This document shows positions 15,000 through 24,054 of a stretch of DNA of 64,000 nucleotides, one piece after another. The notes under the pieces were generated by a model. The model did no database searches and was not told where the DNA came from. It was given only the letters and a program-made list of their open reading frames with translations. The translations under genes and the position numbers were made by a program. Each line of letters opens with the position of its first letter. Positions within the stretch are counted from its first letter, which is position 1. The DNA is from CAVUPF01 sp963777915 (GTDB taxonomy: Bacteria > Actinomycetota > Thermoleophilia > Solirubrobacterales > 70-9), in NCBI GenBank assembly GCA_963777915.1, contig CAVZSH010000005.1, positions 434,001 through 498,000 of the forward strand. Direction: 5' to 3'.

Positions 15000-16520
15000 G
15001 TGTCGGACTTCGTCCAGGCCCTAGAGGCGGCGCTCTCCGGCGGCCCCCAGCGCCACCACGAGAAGACCGCAGAGCAGGGCAAGCTGCCTGTCCGCGAGCG
15101 AGTCGAGCGGCTTGTCGACCCCGGCTCCTTTGCCGAGGAGGGGCTGCTCGCAAACTGGGAGCGGGAGGGGCTGGGGGCCGACGGGGTCCTCACCGGCCTG
15201 GCGAGGATCGACGGTCGCCGCGTGGCGCTGATGGCGAACGACCCGACCGTGAAGGCAGGCTCCTGGGGAGCGAAGACGGTGGAGAAGATCCTTCGCGTCC
15301 AGGAGCGGGCGCTGAAGCTCCAGGTCCCGATCCTCTACCTGGTCGACTCAGCCGGGGCGCGAATCACCGACCAGGTGCAGATGTTTCCCGGCCGTCGCGG
15401 TGCCGGTCGCATCTTCTACAACGAGGTGCGCCTCTCAGGTCAGGTGCCGCAGGTCTGCCTGCTGCTCGGCCCCAGTGCCGCAGGTGGCGCCTACATCCCG
15501 GCTTTCTGCGACGTGGTGATCATGCGCGAGGGCAACGCCTCGATGTACCTGGGCTCGCCGCGGATGGCGGAGATGGTGATCGGCGAGCGGGTGACCTTGG
15601 AGGAGATGGGCGGTGCGAGGATGCACACCGGCGTCTCAGGCTGTGGCCACTTCCTGGTCAAGACGGACGCGGAGGCGATCGAGCTGGCCAGGCGATACCT
15701 CTCGTTCATGCCGGGCAGCTGGCGCGAGGAGCCGCCGCCAGCCGCGTCGGCTGAGCCCGTCTCAGAGGTGCCGATCGCCGAGATCGTCCCGGCCGACGAG
15801 AACCAGCCTTTCGACATGCGCGAGGTGCTCGACTCGCTGCTCGACGCAGATAGCTTCCTGGCGGTCCACCAGCGTTGGGCGAAGGAGTTGATCGTCGGCT
15901 ACGCGCGACTGGGCGGGCGCGCGGTCGGCGTCGTCGCCAACCAGCCCAAGCACACCGGGGGCGTCCTCTTCGTCGACTCCGCCGATAAGGCAGCGCGCTT
16001 CATCCAGACCTGCAACGCCTTCAATCTGCCGCTGCTCTTCCTCGCCGACGTGCCCGGTTTCATGATCGGCGCCGCGGTCGAGCGCCAGGGGATCATCCGC
16101 CACGGGGCGAAGCTGATCAGCGCTGTGTCAGAAGCGACGGTGCCGAAGATCTCGGTGATCGTCCGCAAGGCCTACGGCGCCGGGCTCTACGCGATGGCGG
16201 GGCCTGCATTTGAGCCCGACTGCTGCATCGCCCTGCCGAGCGCCTCGATCGCGGTTATGGGCCCGCAGGCGGCGGTCAACGCCGTCTTTTACAACCAGAT
16301 CCAGGAGATCGATGACGAGGTCGAACGCGAGGCCTTCGTAGCCGCGAAGCGCGAGGAGTACGCGGCGGATATCGACATCCTCCATCTCGCCTCAGAGCTG
16401 GTCATCGACGCGGTGATCCAACCCGAAGACCTCCGCGCCGAGCTGATCCGCCGCTTCGCCCTCGCCGCCGGTGGGGGCCGCTCCTTCGCCAAGCGCCGCA
16501 ACCCGGTGACGCCCGCGTAG
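15000..16520 (+). CDS. Acyl-CoA carboxylase beta (carboxyltransferase) subunit
   Basis: 506-residue biotin-dependent carboxyltransferase with two crotonase-fold halves. Blocks include YLVDSAGARITDQVQMFPGRRGAGRIFYNEV, the oxyanion glycines in LGPSAAGGAYIPAFCDVV, and MAGPAFEPDCCIALPSASIAVMGPQAAVNAVF. It transfers CO2 from biotin to an acyl-CoA; neighbours suggest methylcrotonyl-CoA, but propionyl- or acetyl-CoA are equally possible by sequence. No biotin carboxylase (alpha) subunit is in the window, so it needs a partner encoded elsewhere. GTG start 9 bp after the lyase. Confidence 0.88.
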   Translation: MSDFVQALEAALSGGPQRHHEKTAEQGKLPVRERVERLVDPGSFAEEGLLANWEREGLGADGVLTGLARIDGRRVALMANDPTVKAGSWGAKTVEKILRVQERALKLQVPILYLVDSAGARITDQVQMFPGRRGAGRIFYNEVRLSGQVPQVCLLLGPSAAGGAYIPAFCDVVIMREGNASMYLGSPRMAEMVIGERVTLEEMGGARMHTGVSGCGHFLVKTDAEAIELARRYLSFMPGSWREEPPPAASAEPVSEVPIAEIVPADENQPFDMREVLDSLLDADSFLAVHQRWAKELIVGYARLGGRAVGVVANQPKHTGGVLFVDSADKAARFIQTCNAFNLPLLFLADVPGFMIGAAVERQGIIRHGAKLISAVSEATVPKISVIVRKAYGAGLYAMAGPAFEPDCCIALPSASIAVMGPQAAVNAVFYNQIQEIDDEVEREAFVAAKREEYAADIDILHLASELVIDAVIQPEDLRAELIRRFALAAGGGRSFAKRRNPVTPA

Positions 16521-16684
16521 CGCCAACGCGCATTCCAGCCGGCGCAGATGCTCGGGCGGCGGGGCAGCGGCGCGGCGATAGCTGTAGAGGGCCTGCGCGT
16601 GCGGGGCGCACTCGGCGGGCGATCATCGCCGCCCCCGCGGTGCTGCCGCTGGCGCTCCGCGCGATGATGCGGTAGCCGGACCGA

Positions 16685-18640
16685 TTAGATCCGCCCGGAC
16701 AGCCCCACAAAGTAATCGAGCGCCGCCGGGTTGGCGAGGGAGTCGCGGCTGGCCGCCTGCTCGGCGGGAGTGCCCATCAGGATGCGCTTCACCGGCACCT
16801 CCAGCGCCTTGCCGCTCAGGGTGCGGGGCACCTCGGCGATCTCGAGGACCTCGTCGGGGACGTGGCGCGGGGAGCAGCGCTCGCGGATGCGGCCGGCGAT
16901 CTCGCGGCGCAGCCCCTCATCGAGCTCGGCGCCCTCGCGCAGGACGACGAAGAGCGGCAGCCAGCCCTCGGTGCCGGGGCGGGGGACGTCGACGACCAGT
17001 GCATCGACAATCTCCTCGAGGTCGAGCACGGCGCGGTAGATCTCGCTCGTCCCCATGCGGACGCCGGAGCGGTTGATGGTCGAATCCGAGCGGCCGTAGA
17101 TGACGGCGGTGCCGCGCGAGGTGATTTCGATCCAGTCGCCGTGGCGCCAGACGCCGGGGTAGTGCTCGAAGTAGCTGGTCCGGTAGCGGCTGCCGTCCCG
17201 ATCGCCCCAGAAGAAGACCGGCATCGAGGGCATCGGCTCAGTGACGACCAGCTCGCCGACCTCGTCGATCACGGAATTGCCGTCGGCGTCCCAGGCCTCG
17301 ACCGCGGCCCCCAGCGCCCGTGCCTGCAGCTCGCCGCGGTAGACGGGGAGCAGAGCGACACCGCCGACGAAGGCGGTGCAGAGGTCGGTTCCGCCGCTGG
17401 TCGAGAAGAGCCAGGTGTCGGCGCCGATGTGTTCGTAGATCCAGTCGAAGCCCTCCGGGGAGAGCGGGGAGCCGGTCGAGCCGACCGCGGTAAGGCGGTT
17501 GAGGTTGCGCCCTGCGCCCGGCTCGACCCCGGCCTTCATGCAAGCTGAGATGTAGGAGGCGCTGGTGCCGAACATGGTGATTCCGGCCTGCTCGGCGAGG
17601 TCCCAGAGCACGCCCATGTCGGGGTGGCCGGGGTTGCCGTCGTAGAGGACGATTGCGGCGCGGGTCAGAAGCCCGGAGACGAGGAAGTTCCACATCATCC
17701 AGCCGGTCGTGGTGAACCAAAAGAGGCGGTCGCCGGGGTGAGCGTCGACGTGAAGGTGGAGCTTCTTCAGGTGCTCGATCAGGATGCCTCCCTGGCCCTG
17801 GACTATCGCCTTCGGTAGGCCGGTGGTGCCGGATGAGTAGAGGACCCAGAGGGGGTGATCGAAGGGGACGCGCTCAAAGCTCAGCTCGACGCCCTCGCCG
17901 CGGGCGAGCAGCTCGCCCCAGCCCATTGCGTCGCGCAGAGGGGAAAGGTGGGGCTCGGGGTCGAGGTAGGGGAGGACGACAGTCTGCCGCAGGCTCGGCA
18001 TCTCGGCCTGGAGGCGGGCAATCGTCTCGCGGCGGTCGAAGTCCTTGCCGCCGTAGCGGTAGCCATCGACCGCGATCAGCACCTTCGGCTCGATCTGGGC
18101 GAAGCGATCGATGACGCTGGCCGGGCCGAAGTCGGGCGAGCAGCTCGACCAGATCGCGCCGATCGAGGCGGTAGCGAGGAAGGCGACGATCGCCTCCGGG
18201 ATGTTGGGCAGGTAGGCGACGACGCGGTCGCCACGCTCGAGCCCCAGCTCGCGCAACCCGGCGGCTAGGGCGGCGACCTGCGTCTCCAGCTCGCCCCAGC
18301 TCAGCTCCGACAGCTCGCGCAGCTCGGAGGCGTGCAGGATCGCCGTCTCGGCGTCGTCCTTGCCGGCGAAGACGTGCTCGGCGTAATTGAGCTCGGCGCC
18401 GGCGAACCACTTGGCCCCCGGCATCTCGCGACTGTCCAGCACCCGCTCGAAGCCACCGTCGGCCTGTACGCCGAAGAAGTCCCAGATCGACCCCCAGAAC
18501 GCCTCGAGGTCGTCGACCGACCACCGCCAAAGTTCCTCGTATCCCTCGAAACGCAGCCCCCGTTCGCTCTCCAACCACTGCATGTACTCGGTCAACCGCG
18601 CCTGCTCGATCAGATCGGCTGGCGGCTCCCAGAGCAGCAT
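16685..18640 (-). CDS. aacS: Acetoacetyl-CoA synthetase
   Basis: About 651 residues, the usual length. It activates acetoacetate to acetoacetyl-CoA using ATP. The start at 18640 (MLLWEPPADLIEQARLTEYM) follows a CGGGAGAGGG ribosome site; a longer frame to 18700 adds only a poor N-terminus. The adenylation motif YSSGTTGLPKAIVQGQGG, a central FGTSASYISACMKAGVEP, YGRSDSTINRSGVRMGTSEIY and a C-terminal SGKALEVPVKRI lysine region are present. It converges on the carboxylase gene and would recycle acetoacetate made by HMG-CoA lyase. Confidence 0.92.
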   Translation of the reverse strand: MLLWEPPADLIEQARLTEYMQWLESERGLRFEGYEELWRWSVDDLEAFWGSIWDFFGVQADGGFERVLDSREMPGAKWFAGAELNYAEHVFAGKDDAETAILHASELRELSELSWGELETQVAALAAGLRELGLERGDRVVAYLPNIPEAIVAFLATASIGAIWSSCSPDFGPASVIDRFAQIEPKVLIAVDGYRYGGKDFDRRETIARLQAEMPSLRQTVVLPYLDPEPHLSPLRDAMGWGELLARGEGVELSFERVPFDHPLWVLYSSGTTGLPKAIVQGQGGILIEHLKKLHLHVDAHPGDRLFWFTTTGWMMWNFLVSGLLTRAAIVLYDGNPGHPDMGVLWDLAEQAGITMFGTSASYISACMKAGVEPGAGRNLNRLTAVGSTGSPLSPEGFDWIYEHIGADTWLFSTSGGTDLCTAFVGGVALLPVYRGELQARALGAAVEAWDADGNSVIDEVGELVVTEPMPSMPVFFWGDRDGSRYRTSYFEHYPGVWRHGDWIEITSRGTAVIYGRSDSTINRSGVRMGTSEIYRAVLDLEEIVDALVVDVPRPGTEGWLPLFVVLREGAELDEGLRREIAGRIRERCSPRHVPDEVLEIAEVPRTLSGKALEVPVKRILMGTPAEQAASRDSLANPAALDYFVGLSGRI

Positions 18641-18965
18641 CCCTCTCCCGGTTTTAGCCGACGCCGACTCCACTTGGGGAATTATCGCCCCCGGTAGCAA
18701 TCAGCGGCTTGGGGCCGACATCGCGATCCACGATCGCCACCGCATCGCTCCGGAAAGCTGGAGGGCTGCTTCGACCTGTCGGACAGGTCTCATCGCTTTG
18801 ATGCACCTGGTGGGACACTACTCAAACCCGTCCAGTGTCCTTCTAGGTGCCCTGGACGCCGCTGAGGACGGTCGCATGGACCTAAAACGACGATCCAGCG
18901 AGATGGCAAGCGCCTTCTAGCGCCGGCTTGGCAATGGCGTCGTCCAGCGGGCAGTAGTCAGCGTG
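18641..18965 (+). other. Intergenic stretch, no gene seen
   Basis: This 325-bp stretch upstream of aacS has no supportable gene. It should hold the aacS promoter on the minus strand. A CTGTCGGACAGG palindrome-like element lies near 18776-18787 but I cannot assign it. Confidence 0.4.
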
Positions 18966-19142
18966 ATGGCCGCCCACGGAGGAACGATGCAGGTGGCCGA
19001 GGTTCAGCGCGGCGTCGAAGAGCGGCTCGGTTTGGCTGTATCGAGAGGCTCGGTGTATGCCTGCCTGTCGGTTGGTGCTCGCGACTCCGTTAGGTTCGAG
19101 CGAGTTGCAACTGGCTGCTACCGGCTGGTGCCCGGCCGCTGA
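18966..19142 (+). pseudogene. Short winged-helix-like ORF, probably an N-truncated remnant
   Basis: A 58-residue frame from ATG 18966, ending RLVPGR. The in-frame sequence upstream of the ATG (GVVQRAVVSVMAAHGGT) continues the same helical pattern without a usable start codon before a TAG at 18918. The pattern helix - AEVQRGVEERLG - SRGSVYACLS - RFERVATGCYRLV looks like a winged-helix DNA-binding domain seen at the ends of actinobacterial restriction- or recombination-related proteins. There is no ribosome site. I read it as a fragment of a larger lost gene. Confidence 0.35.
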
Positions 19143-19632
19143 CGCACCTTGGTCCATCACCAAAAGCGCGGGTCAAGCCGAAGCAGACGGGTCTGCCGCA
19201 CACGCGAGGATGCCCTAAATCGTTTTCAACCTTTCGCGCGGTTGCCATCCGCCGACGGGCTCCCAACCACGCGGTTGCGGAAGCGAGCTTCCAACCCGCA
19301 AAGACTGCTCCTCCTCATCCGCAGCGAGCGTCAGCGAGGACTAAGTTCGGACGCTCGCTCAGCCGCGGGAGCGGGCGCGATGCGCCTCCCCTCCTCTTTG
19401 GCGAAGACCGGGGAAGTGGCAGGGCTTGGACGGGAGCCCCGCTTTCCTCTTCCGGAGAGGCTCTGCACGGTTCGCGATGAGCCGGGTGTCTCGGCTGTCG
19501 CCCCGGTCCCGGGACTATTTCCGGGCGGGTGCTACGGGACGCGACGCGCTTCGTGGGACTCGAAACCATCTGCTTGCAGGCTCTCGGTCGGCCAGGGGCC
19601 GTCCCCGTTCGTCGTCCCGGTCGCGGTTCCGA
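19143..19632 (+). other. Non-coding 490-bp stretch
   Basis: Frames here are open only because of high GC and show no protein-like composition. There are several inverted repeats (for example GCGAGCGTC...GACGCTCGC near 19324-19357). Around 19550-19590 a TGGGACTCGAAACC...CTGCTTGCAG motif resembles the T-arm and anticodon stem of a decayed minus-strand tRNA. No gene can be supported. Confidence 0.35.
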
Positions 19633-20466
19633 TTACGGACTGGTCCCTGCAGGGCGCTGGGCGCTGACACCCCGCGCGAGGCGGAACTCCGCGGCGACCT
19701 CGCGTGTAGACGTCTCGGCTCCGAGCGGAAATACGTGAAGCGCATCTACGCGCGAGATACTGGCAAGGCCCGCCGCCAGTTCGCCCGCTAGGTCGATGCC
19801 GCCGCCGCGACTGATCTGCGCCACGGCTCGCTGAGGAATCGCGACCCCTGGTAGCGCGCAGGCGCGCTCTGCCATGTGCGCGCTGCGGAGCAGCGCGACG
19901 CTTGCGTAGAACCGCACGCCCGCGAGGGTGTCCTCGGCGGCCGAGAGGAACGCCTCGAGGCGCCTGAGGTCGAAGGTCATCTGCGACTGCACGAACGTTG
20001 CTCCAGCGGCGATCTTGCGCCGCAGGAGCCGCAACTCCCGGTCTACGTCCTCGGCGAAGGGATTGACGACCGCGCCCACCGCCAGCGGGTGCGGGGCGCT
20101 CCATGCCGACGCGCTCGCAATGAGCCGCGTGGCGGTCATGTCGGCCACATGCTCGATGCCAGGCACCGGATCGCCCTGCATGCAGAGGACCGCCTCAGCG
20201 CCGAGCGCCGCCGAGCCCACGACCTGGGACTGCAGGGCAAGCCGGTTGCGATCGCGGCAGGAAACGTGGACGATTGTCCCCACGCCCTGCTCCCGCGCGA
20301 GCGCTACCGCAGCCAACGGCGACATCCGCGGCTGGCCAGCGTGATTGTCGGTCAACCCGACGGCGTCGACGGTGTCGGCCAGAGAAGCGATCCGGTCGCT
20401 GACGCGCGCGCCATCGGCCTCGGTCGGCAGCGAGATCTCCGCGGACGTCAGGGCGGTCAGCGACAC
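19633..20466 (-). CDS. Methylenetetrahydrofolate reductase-like protein
   Basis: 277-residue TIM-barrel protein of the MetF superfamily. HVSCRDRNRLALQSQVVGSAALGAEAVLCMQGD aligns with the MetF block (HLTCxDRNxxxL...LGxxNxLALxGD) for folate and flavin binding, and ATFVQSQMTFDLRRLEAFL with the later FFITQPVFD-type block. The N-terminal Glu region and overall length are reduced against classical MetF. It could be an authentic reductase or a paralogue with another one-carbon substrate. It stands alone. Confidence 0.72.
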   Translation of the reverse strand: MSLTALTSAEISLPTEADGARVSDRIASLADTVDAVGLTDNHAGQPRMSPLAAVALAREQGVGTIVHVSCRDRNRLALQSQVVGSAALGAEAVLCMQGDPVPGIEHVADMTATRLIASASAWSAPHPLAVGAVVNPFAEDVDRELRLLRRKIAAGATFVQSQMTFDLRRLEAFLSAAEDTLAGVRFYASVALLRSAHMAERACALPGVAIPQRAVAQISRGGGIDLAGELAAGLASISRVDALHVFPLGAETSTREVAAEFRLARGVSAQRPAGTSP

Positions 20467-20761
20467 GACCGCTGAGCCTAGCCCGTCGGTCCGTCAGGCC
20501 GACCCATGCCTCGTTAGAGGATCGGCCATAAGGACACTCGCTTTGCCCGGCTGGGCGCGCATCGCTACCCCGGTCGACAGCTTCCCCGCTTCGCGCGGAA
20601 AGCAGGCGCCGCCCGCGTAGTCAGCAGGCGCCTCAGTTGGACGAGAAGCAGCACTCGCTGCGTGCGCTCTCGAGAGTTGGGCATCCGCGTGATACGGGTT
20701 CGCGCCCGCGGCTTACATGGAGGCCCCGGGTTTGAGTACGCGACCCCTGTTTCGTCACCAA

Positions 20762-20845
20762 TGCGGCGGGTGGGACTCGAACCCACAAGCCCTTGCGGGC
20801 AGCGGCTTTTGAGACCGCCTCCTTTGCCAGTTTGGACACCGCCGC
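20762..20845 (-). tRNA. tRNA-Leu(CAA)
   Basis: 84 nt with a long variable arm (TGCCCGCAAGGGCTT), as in class II tRNAs. The acceptor stem GCGGCGG pairs with CCGCCGC and the discriminator is A. The anticodon loop CTCAAAA between GCGGT and GCCGC gives CAA. T arm GGGTTCGAGTCCC. Confidence 0.95.
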
Positions 20846-20956
20846 CGGTTCGACCATCCTAGGCTCAAACGCTACGCCGCCAGCCGGTCGCGAACCGCCA
20901 GGTCAGACCATTCGCGGCCAGATCAAATCTGCCAGAGACTCCTACGAACAATGGCC

Positions 20957-21487
20957 TCAGGCAAGCTGCGTGGCGCCGTCCTCTGGCGTGGCGCCGGCGC
21001 CGTAATCCTCGCCGGAGCCGATCGGGCGTTCCTCCTCGACATTCCATCCCTGGTTGAAGCCGTACAGGGCGGCCGCGATCAGGACGATCTGGAGCAGTGC
21101 GAGAATCACGACAAGTGTCCCGATCACAGTGACCGGGATCAGGGTGTGGGTAAAACCGGACTTGTCGCGGGCGAACCAGCTGTTGGCGCCGACCGCGCAG
21201 AAGATGGCGAGAATCATCGAGAGCGCCGCCGCGAGCGGCAGGGTGCCGCGGCTCCAGCGGGCCACCCGGTAGGCGAAGAACGCATAGAGAAGCGCGTAGA
21301 TCAGGCAGATGATCCCCATGCCGCTGCCTCCACTAAGCACCGAGAAGCCGGTGATCGTCACTAGCGCCGCGATCGCCGCCGTGGCGGCAAGCAGGAGGAC
21401 GATCACGAACTTGGCCGTGACCGACTCGGCTTTCTCTCGATTCGGCCGCCACAGCTCATAGCCCGGTCTGACCTCTCCTATCGCCAC
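20957..21487 (-). CDS. Four-helix membrane protein of unknown function
   Basis: 176 residues. An N-terminal cytosolic segment is followed by four predicted membrane helices: FVIVLLLAATAAIAALVTIT, GMGIICLIYALLYAFFAYRV, LPLAAALSMILAIFCAVGA, and VTVIGTLVVILALLQIVLIAAALYGF. The acidic C-terminal tail ends GAGATPEDGATQLA. It lies between two tRNA genes and I recognise no family. Confidence 0.65.
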   Translation of the reverse strand: MAIGEVRPGYELWRPNREKAESVTAKFVIVLLLAATAAIAALVTITGFSVLSGGSGMGIICLIYALLYAFFAYRVARWSRGTLPLAAALSMILAIFCAVGANSWFARDKSGFTHTLIPVTVIGTLVVILALLQIVLIAAALYGFNQGWNVEEERPIGSGEDYGAGATPEDGATQLA

Positions 21488-21557
21488 GAGGCGATCATAG
21501 AATCTATGAGCGACAGCGCGGCATTGGTCGCGCGTTAAGCCCCGTCGGGGCAGCCAC

Positions 21558-21641
21558 GCGGGCGTGGCGGAATTGGTATACGCGCCAGGTTTAGGTCCTG
21601 GTGGGCTTCGGCCCGTGGGGGTTCAAGTCCCTCCGCCCGCA
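21558..21641 (+). tRNA. tRNA-Leu(TAG)
   Basis: 84 nt. Acceptor GCGGGCG pairs with CGCCCGC, discriminator A. Anticodon stem CCAGG/CCTGG encloses TTTAGGT, giving TAG. A long variable arm (TGGGCTTCGGCCCG) marks a class II leucine tRNA; T arm GGGTTCAAGTCCC. Confidence 0.95.
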
Positions 21642-21679
21642 CTCCATCAAGACCAGTGATCGTTACGATGCGGACCCTT

Positions 21680-21753
21680 GGGGCAGTGGCCAAATTGGCT
21701 AAGGCACCGGTCTCCAAAACCGGGGATTCCAGGTTCGAGTCCTGGCTGCCCCG
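21680..21753 (+). tRNA. tRNA-Trp(CCA)
   Basis: 74 nt. Acceptor GGGGCAG pairs with CTGCCCC, discriminator G. The anticodon loop CTCCAAA gives CCA. The last 44 nt are duplicated exactly at 29733-29776, the usual trace of integration into the 3' end of a tRNA gene; this copy keeps its own 5' half and is the intact gene. Confidence 0.95.
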
Positions 21754-21820
21754 CTTGTAAACCTGCTTCCGGTGCGGGTTTGAAGGCAGTTCTGGCCACA
21801 TTTTCAGGGACTAAAGCACC
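21710..21820 (+). repeat. attL-like repeat: tRNA-Trp 3' half plus terminator
   Basis: The first 44 nt (21710-21753) are identical to 29733-29776. The next about 67 nt, with the tRNA terminator and a shared TCTGGCCACATT...GGGACTAAAGCACC tail, match the second copy with roughly 10 differences. Same orientation. Confidence 0.8.
21759..21781 (+). terminator. tRNA-Trp hairpin terminator
   Basis: AAACCTGC and GCGGGTTT form an 8-bp stem (one G-U) around a 7-nt loop, directly after the tRNA. The copy at 29782-29804 has a perfect stem (AAACCCGC/GCGGGTTT). No long T run follows. Confidence 0.5.
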
Positions 21821-21980
21821 GGTCTTGACTCTTCTTAGAGGGGGCATAAGTGAGTCTGCAGGAGTCGTGGGCGCTCTTTTTGGGGGGTTTCGTTCCCTAC
21901 GCGCTCCCTAGATTCAGGCCTCTGAGTTTCGTCGGTGCATGATGAGCGCGATTTCCACCGCCGCGTCAGGTTGCCCTGGC

Positions 21981-22925
21981 TCAGAACTGTTTGACGTCAG
22001 CGCCGATGACCTTTGCTGCGGAGCAGGCATTCCCGGCACTGTCGTAGACCGAAGCCGAGGGAGTCCATTCTGGGGCGTTCTTGCTTGTTTCTTTCGTGGC
22101 GGCGCCCGAGGAGACGGCGCCCAGCGTGATCGTCAAGGTCGAACCGCTCAGCGTCATCGTCGAGCCGCCGAAAACGGTCGTTTTCCCGGAGGTCGTGTAG
22201 TTGCCTCCCAGGCCGACGCTGCCGATCGTCCCAGCGCTGCCGTTGACGGTGAGGATGTCGTCGGAGCCGTTGTCGGCGATCGAGACACTTACCGTCGTCG
22301 CTGCGCTCCCGGTCCAGCCCGAGACGATCGACCCCGGGTCGGGCGGTTCGTTGAAAGCGAAGGTGATCGTGTCGCCTTTCTCCGCCAGCCCAACAGTGCC
22401 GCCGGAGGTGTTTGCGGTAGAGAAGGAGCTGCCGGCGAAGGGGCCGTTGTTGACACCCACCGAGAAGCTCTGGGTGCGCGAGTTACCCGCCGCGTCGGTG
22501 AGGGATAGCGTGTAGGACTTCGAGCCGGCGCTGAGGCTGGCGGCGGCGGTGAGCTGGGCGCTTCGGTAGTTGTATGAGACTCCGCCCACCGTGTAAGAGT
22601 TGGCGCTGAGGACGGCCGCGCTCTGGCCGGGAGTGATCGAGGACACGTCGGCTTTGACCGAGGCGACTCCGCTTGGGGGGTTGCCCGAATCGGTGACCTC
22701 GGCGTAGACGTAGTAGGTGCCGCTAGCTCGCACGTAGCCGGGAACGCCCCCCTGGGACTTCGCGATTGTGCTCGCTTCGGCGCTTGGCGCGAGGAAGTCG
22801 GCGACGGCGCTCACCGTCTGCGGGTTCTGGGCGGTGTCGGTAAAGCTAGCTGCCGAGAACTCGGCCAGTAGGGCGCAGAGGGCCAGGGCCGCGAGTGCAG
22901 TCGCCATTGTGGCTCCGGCCCTCAC
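21981..22925 (-). CDS. Large secreted protein with SipW-type signal region
   Basis: 314 residues. The signal peptide (ATALAALALCALLAEFSA) is followed by ASFTDTAQNPQTVSAVADFLAPSA, the same (A/S)-F-T-(D/S) start seen in TasA/camelysin-type SipW substrates. The mature body is Ser/Thr/Gly-rich and beta-predicted, with Ig- or cadherin-like blocks (YYVYAEVTDSGNPPSGVASVKADVSS; ITFAFNEPPDPGSIVSGWTG). Cys near the C-terminus (NACSAAKV) is rare for the cluster. It is the last gene of the riboswitch operon, overlapping the previous gene by 4 bp. It could be a fibre-tip or cell-attachment subunit (inference). Confidence 0.72.
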   Translation of the reverse strand: MRAGATMATALAALALCALLAEFSAASFTDTAQNPQTVSAVADFLAPSAEASTIAKSQGGVPGYVRASGTYYVYAEVTDSGNPPSGVASVKADVSSITPGQSAAVLSANSYTVGGVSYNYRSAQLTAAASLSAGSKSYTLSLTDAAGNSRTQSFSVGVNNGPFAGSSFSTANTSGGTVGLAEKGDTITFAFNEPPDPGSIVSGWTGSAATTVSVSIADNGSDDILTVNGSAGTIGSVGLGGNYTTSGKTTVFGGSTMTLSGSTLTITLGAVSSGAATKETSKNAPEWTPSASVYDSAGNACSAAKVIGADVKQF

Positions 22926-23449
22926 GAGTTACCCGTCCATTGGAAGGTGAGCGAGGTCGACGTGCCCTGTAGGGAAGCTTCGTTAGAGGTCGAGGGCCAG
23001 CTCAGCGTGAAGCGGTAGCTGCGAGTCGCTCCAGCCGCGAACGATCCCAGTCCGACGCTGGAGAAGGTCCCGAGCTTGCCGCTCCAGACCTGGGTCGAGC
23101 CGCCGCCTGTCGTGTCTTCCACCTTGAGTTCGATCGCAGAGGCGAGTGCGGCACCGCTCAGCCCGGTGGCTTTCAGCGTCACCGTCTCGGCCACGCTGCC
23201 CTGGTTGGCGATCGTGATCGTTCCCTGGCGGCTTTCGCCAGGGCGCATCCCCGCTGCGGCGACGATCGCTTGGTTTGGCAGCGAGGAGTTGATCTGGACC
23301 GCGCCCGCCGCCAGCGACGCGGTGTTGGCGCTGGTCGAGGTGAAGCTGGCTCCGCTGAACATCGCCGAGCCGAGGGCAAGCGAGACCAGTGCCAGCGCCG
23401 CCAGCGCCAGCCAGTGTCGCGATCCGATCAGCAGCCTTACTCGTTCCAT
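22922..23449 (-). CDS. TasA/camelysin-like secreted fibre protein
   Basis: 175 residues. A signal helix (LALAALALVSLALGSAMF) runs into SGASFTSTSANTASLAAGAVQINSSLPN, then a beta-sandwich-like repeat: MRPGESRQGTITIANQGSVAETVTLKATGLSG and GSFAAGATRSYRFTLSWP. This is the pattern of TasA/CalY proteins, which form extracellular fibres after SipW cleavage in Bacillus. Its start overlaps the end of the signal-peptidase gene by 13 bp and its stop overlaps the next gene by 4 bp, so all are coupled. Confidence 0.75.
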   Translation of the reverse strand: MERVRLLIGSRHWLALAALALVSLALGSAMFSGASFTSTSANTASLAAGAVQINSSLPNQAIVAAAGMRPGESRQGTITIANQGSVAETVTLKATGLSGAALASAIELKVEDTTGGGSTQVWSGKLGTFSSVGLGSFAAGATRSYRFTLSWPSTSNEASLQGTSTSLTFQWTGNS

Positions 23450-24045
23450 TGCGGATCCATTCCGCTCGACTCGTCCCGCCTGCGCCGCGCCTCATCCCCC
23501 GCGTCACGCCAGATCCCTGCCAAGATCAGCAGGGCGACGATCACGGCGGGGACGCCGATCGCCAGCATCCTCACGGTCGGGATCGAAAGCGCCGCCAGCG
23601 GGAAGCCGACGTAGGGAATGGAGAAGGCGACCTCGGCCTGCGTGGGCTTGTCGAGGGTGAAGGTCCAGGGATCGGCGCTGGCGTTGGCGTCGCCCTTGGT
23701 GCGGTAGATCCGTTCGTTCTGCTTATTGCGGCCGATCCAAGCGATCCGGTGGGTGATCAGCTTCTCCGGGGAGGCACCAGGCGGCGGCTGGTAGGTGATC
23801 ACGTCGCCGACCCGCAGGGTCGAGACTGGCACTTCCCGGTCAAAGACGATCGAGCCACGATCGTAGGTCCCGGTCATCGAGCCGCTGACGATCACGTAGC
23901 GCTGGTAGCCGAGCGCAGCGGGGAGGAGCAGGATTGCGGCTAGCGCGACGCAGAGGATCGTGGCTGCGGCCGCGGTCCAGCGTAGGGCGCGGCGGCCGGT
24001 GCTCGGCGGCTCCTCAGCCATCGGCACGCCCGCCGCGAAAGACAC
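23437..24045 (-). CDS. sipW: SipW-like signal peptidase I (ER/archaeal type)
   Basis: 202 residues (GTG 24045; an ATG at 24021 is an equally good start). An N-terminal membrane helix is followed by VIVSGSMTGTYDRGSIVFDREV with catalytic Ser56, THRIAWIG with the dyad His99 of the S26B Ser/His subfamily, and RTKGDANASADPWTF with conserved Asp residues. A second membrane helix (ALSIPTVRMLAIGVPAVIVALLILAGIW) is C-terminal. SipW enzymes process TasA-type precursors; here three candidate substrates are in the same operon. A 13-bp hairpin precedes it. Confidence 0.88.
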   Translation of the reverse strand: MSFAAGVPMAEEPPSTGRRALRWTAAAATILCVALAAILLLPAALGYQRYVIVSGSMTGTYDRGSIVFDREVPVSTLRVGDVITYQPPPGASPEKLITHRIAWIGRNKQNERIYRTKGDANASADPWTFTLDKPTQAEVAFSIPYVGFPLAALSIPTVRMLAIGVPAVIVALLILAGIWRDAGDEARRRRDESSGMDPQWNE

Positions 24046-24054
24046 GAACGGGAT

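Noticed and set aside
19300..19600. Possible cobalamin riboswitch or tRNA relic downstream of the MetF-like gene
   Set aside because: Some B12-box-like (GAAGACCGG) and T-arm-like words occur, but I could not fold a full aptamer or cloverleaf, and no gene lies where it could be controlled.
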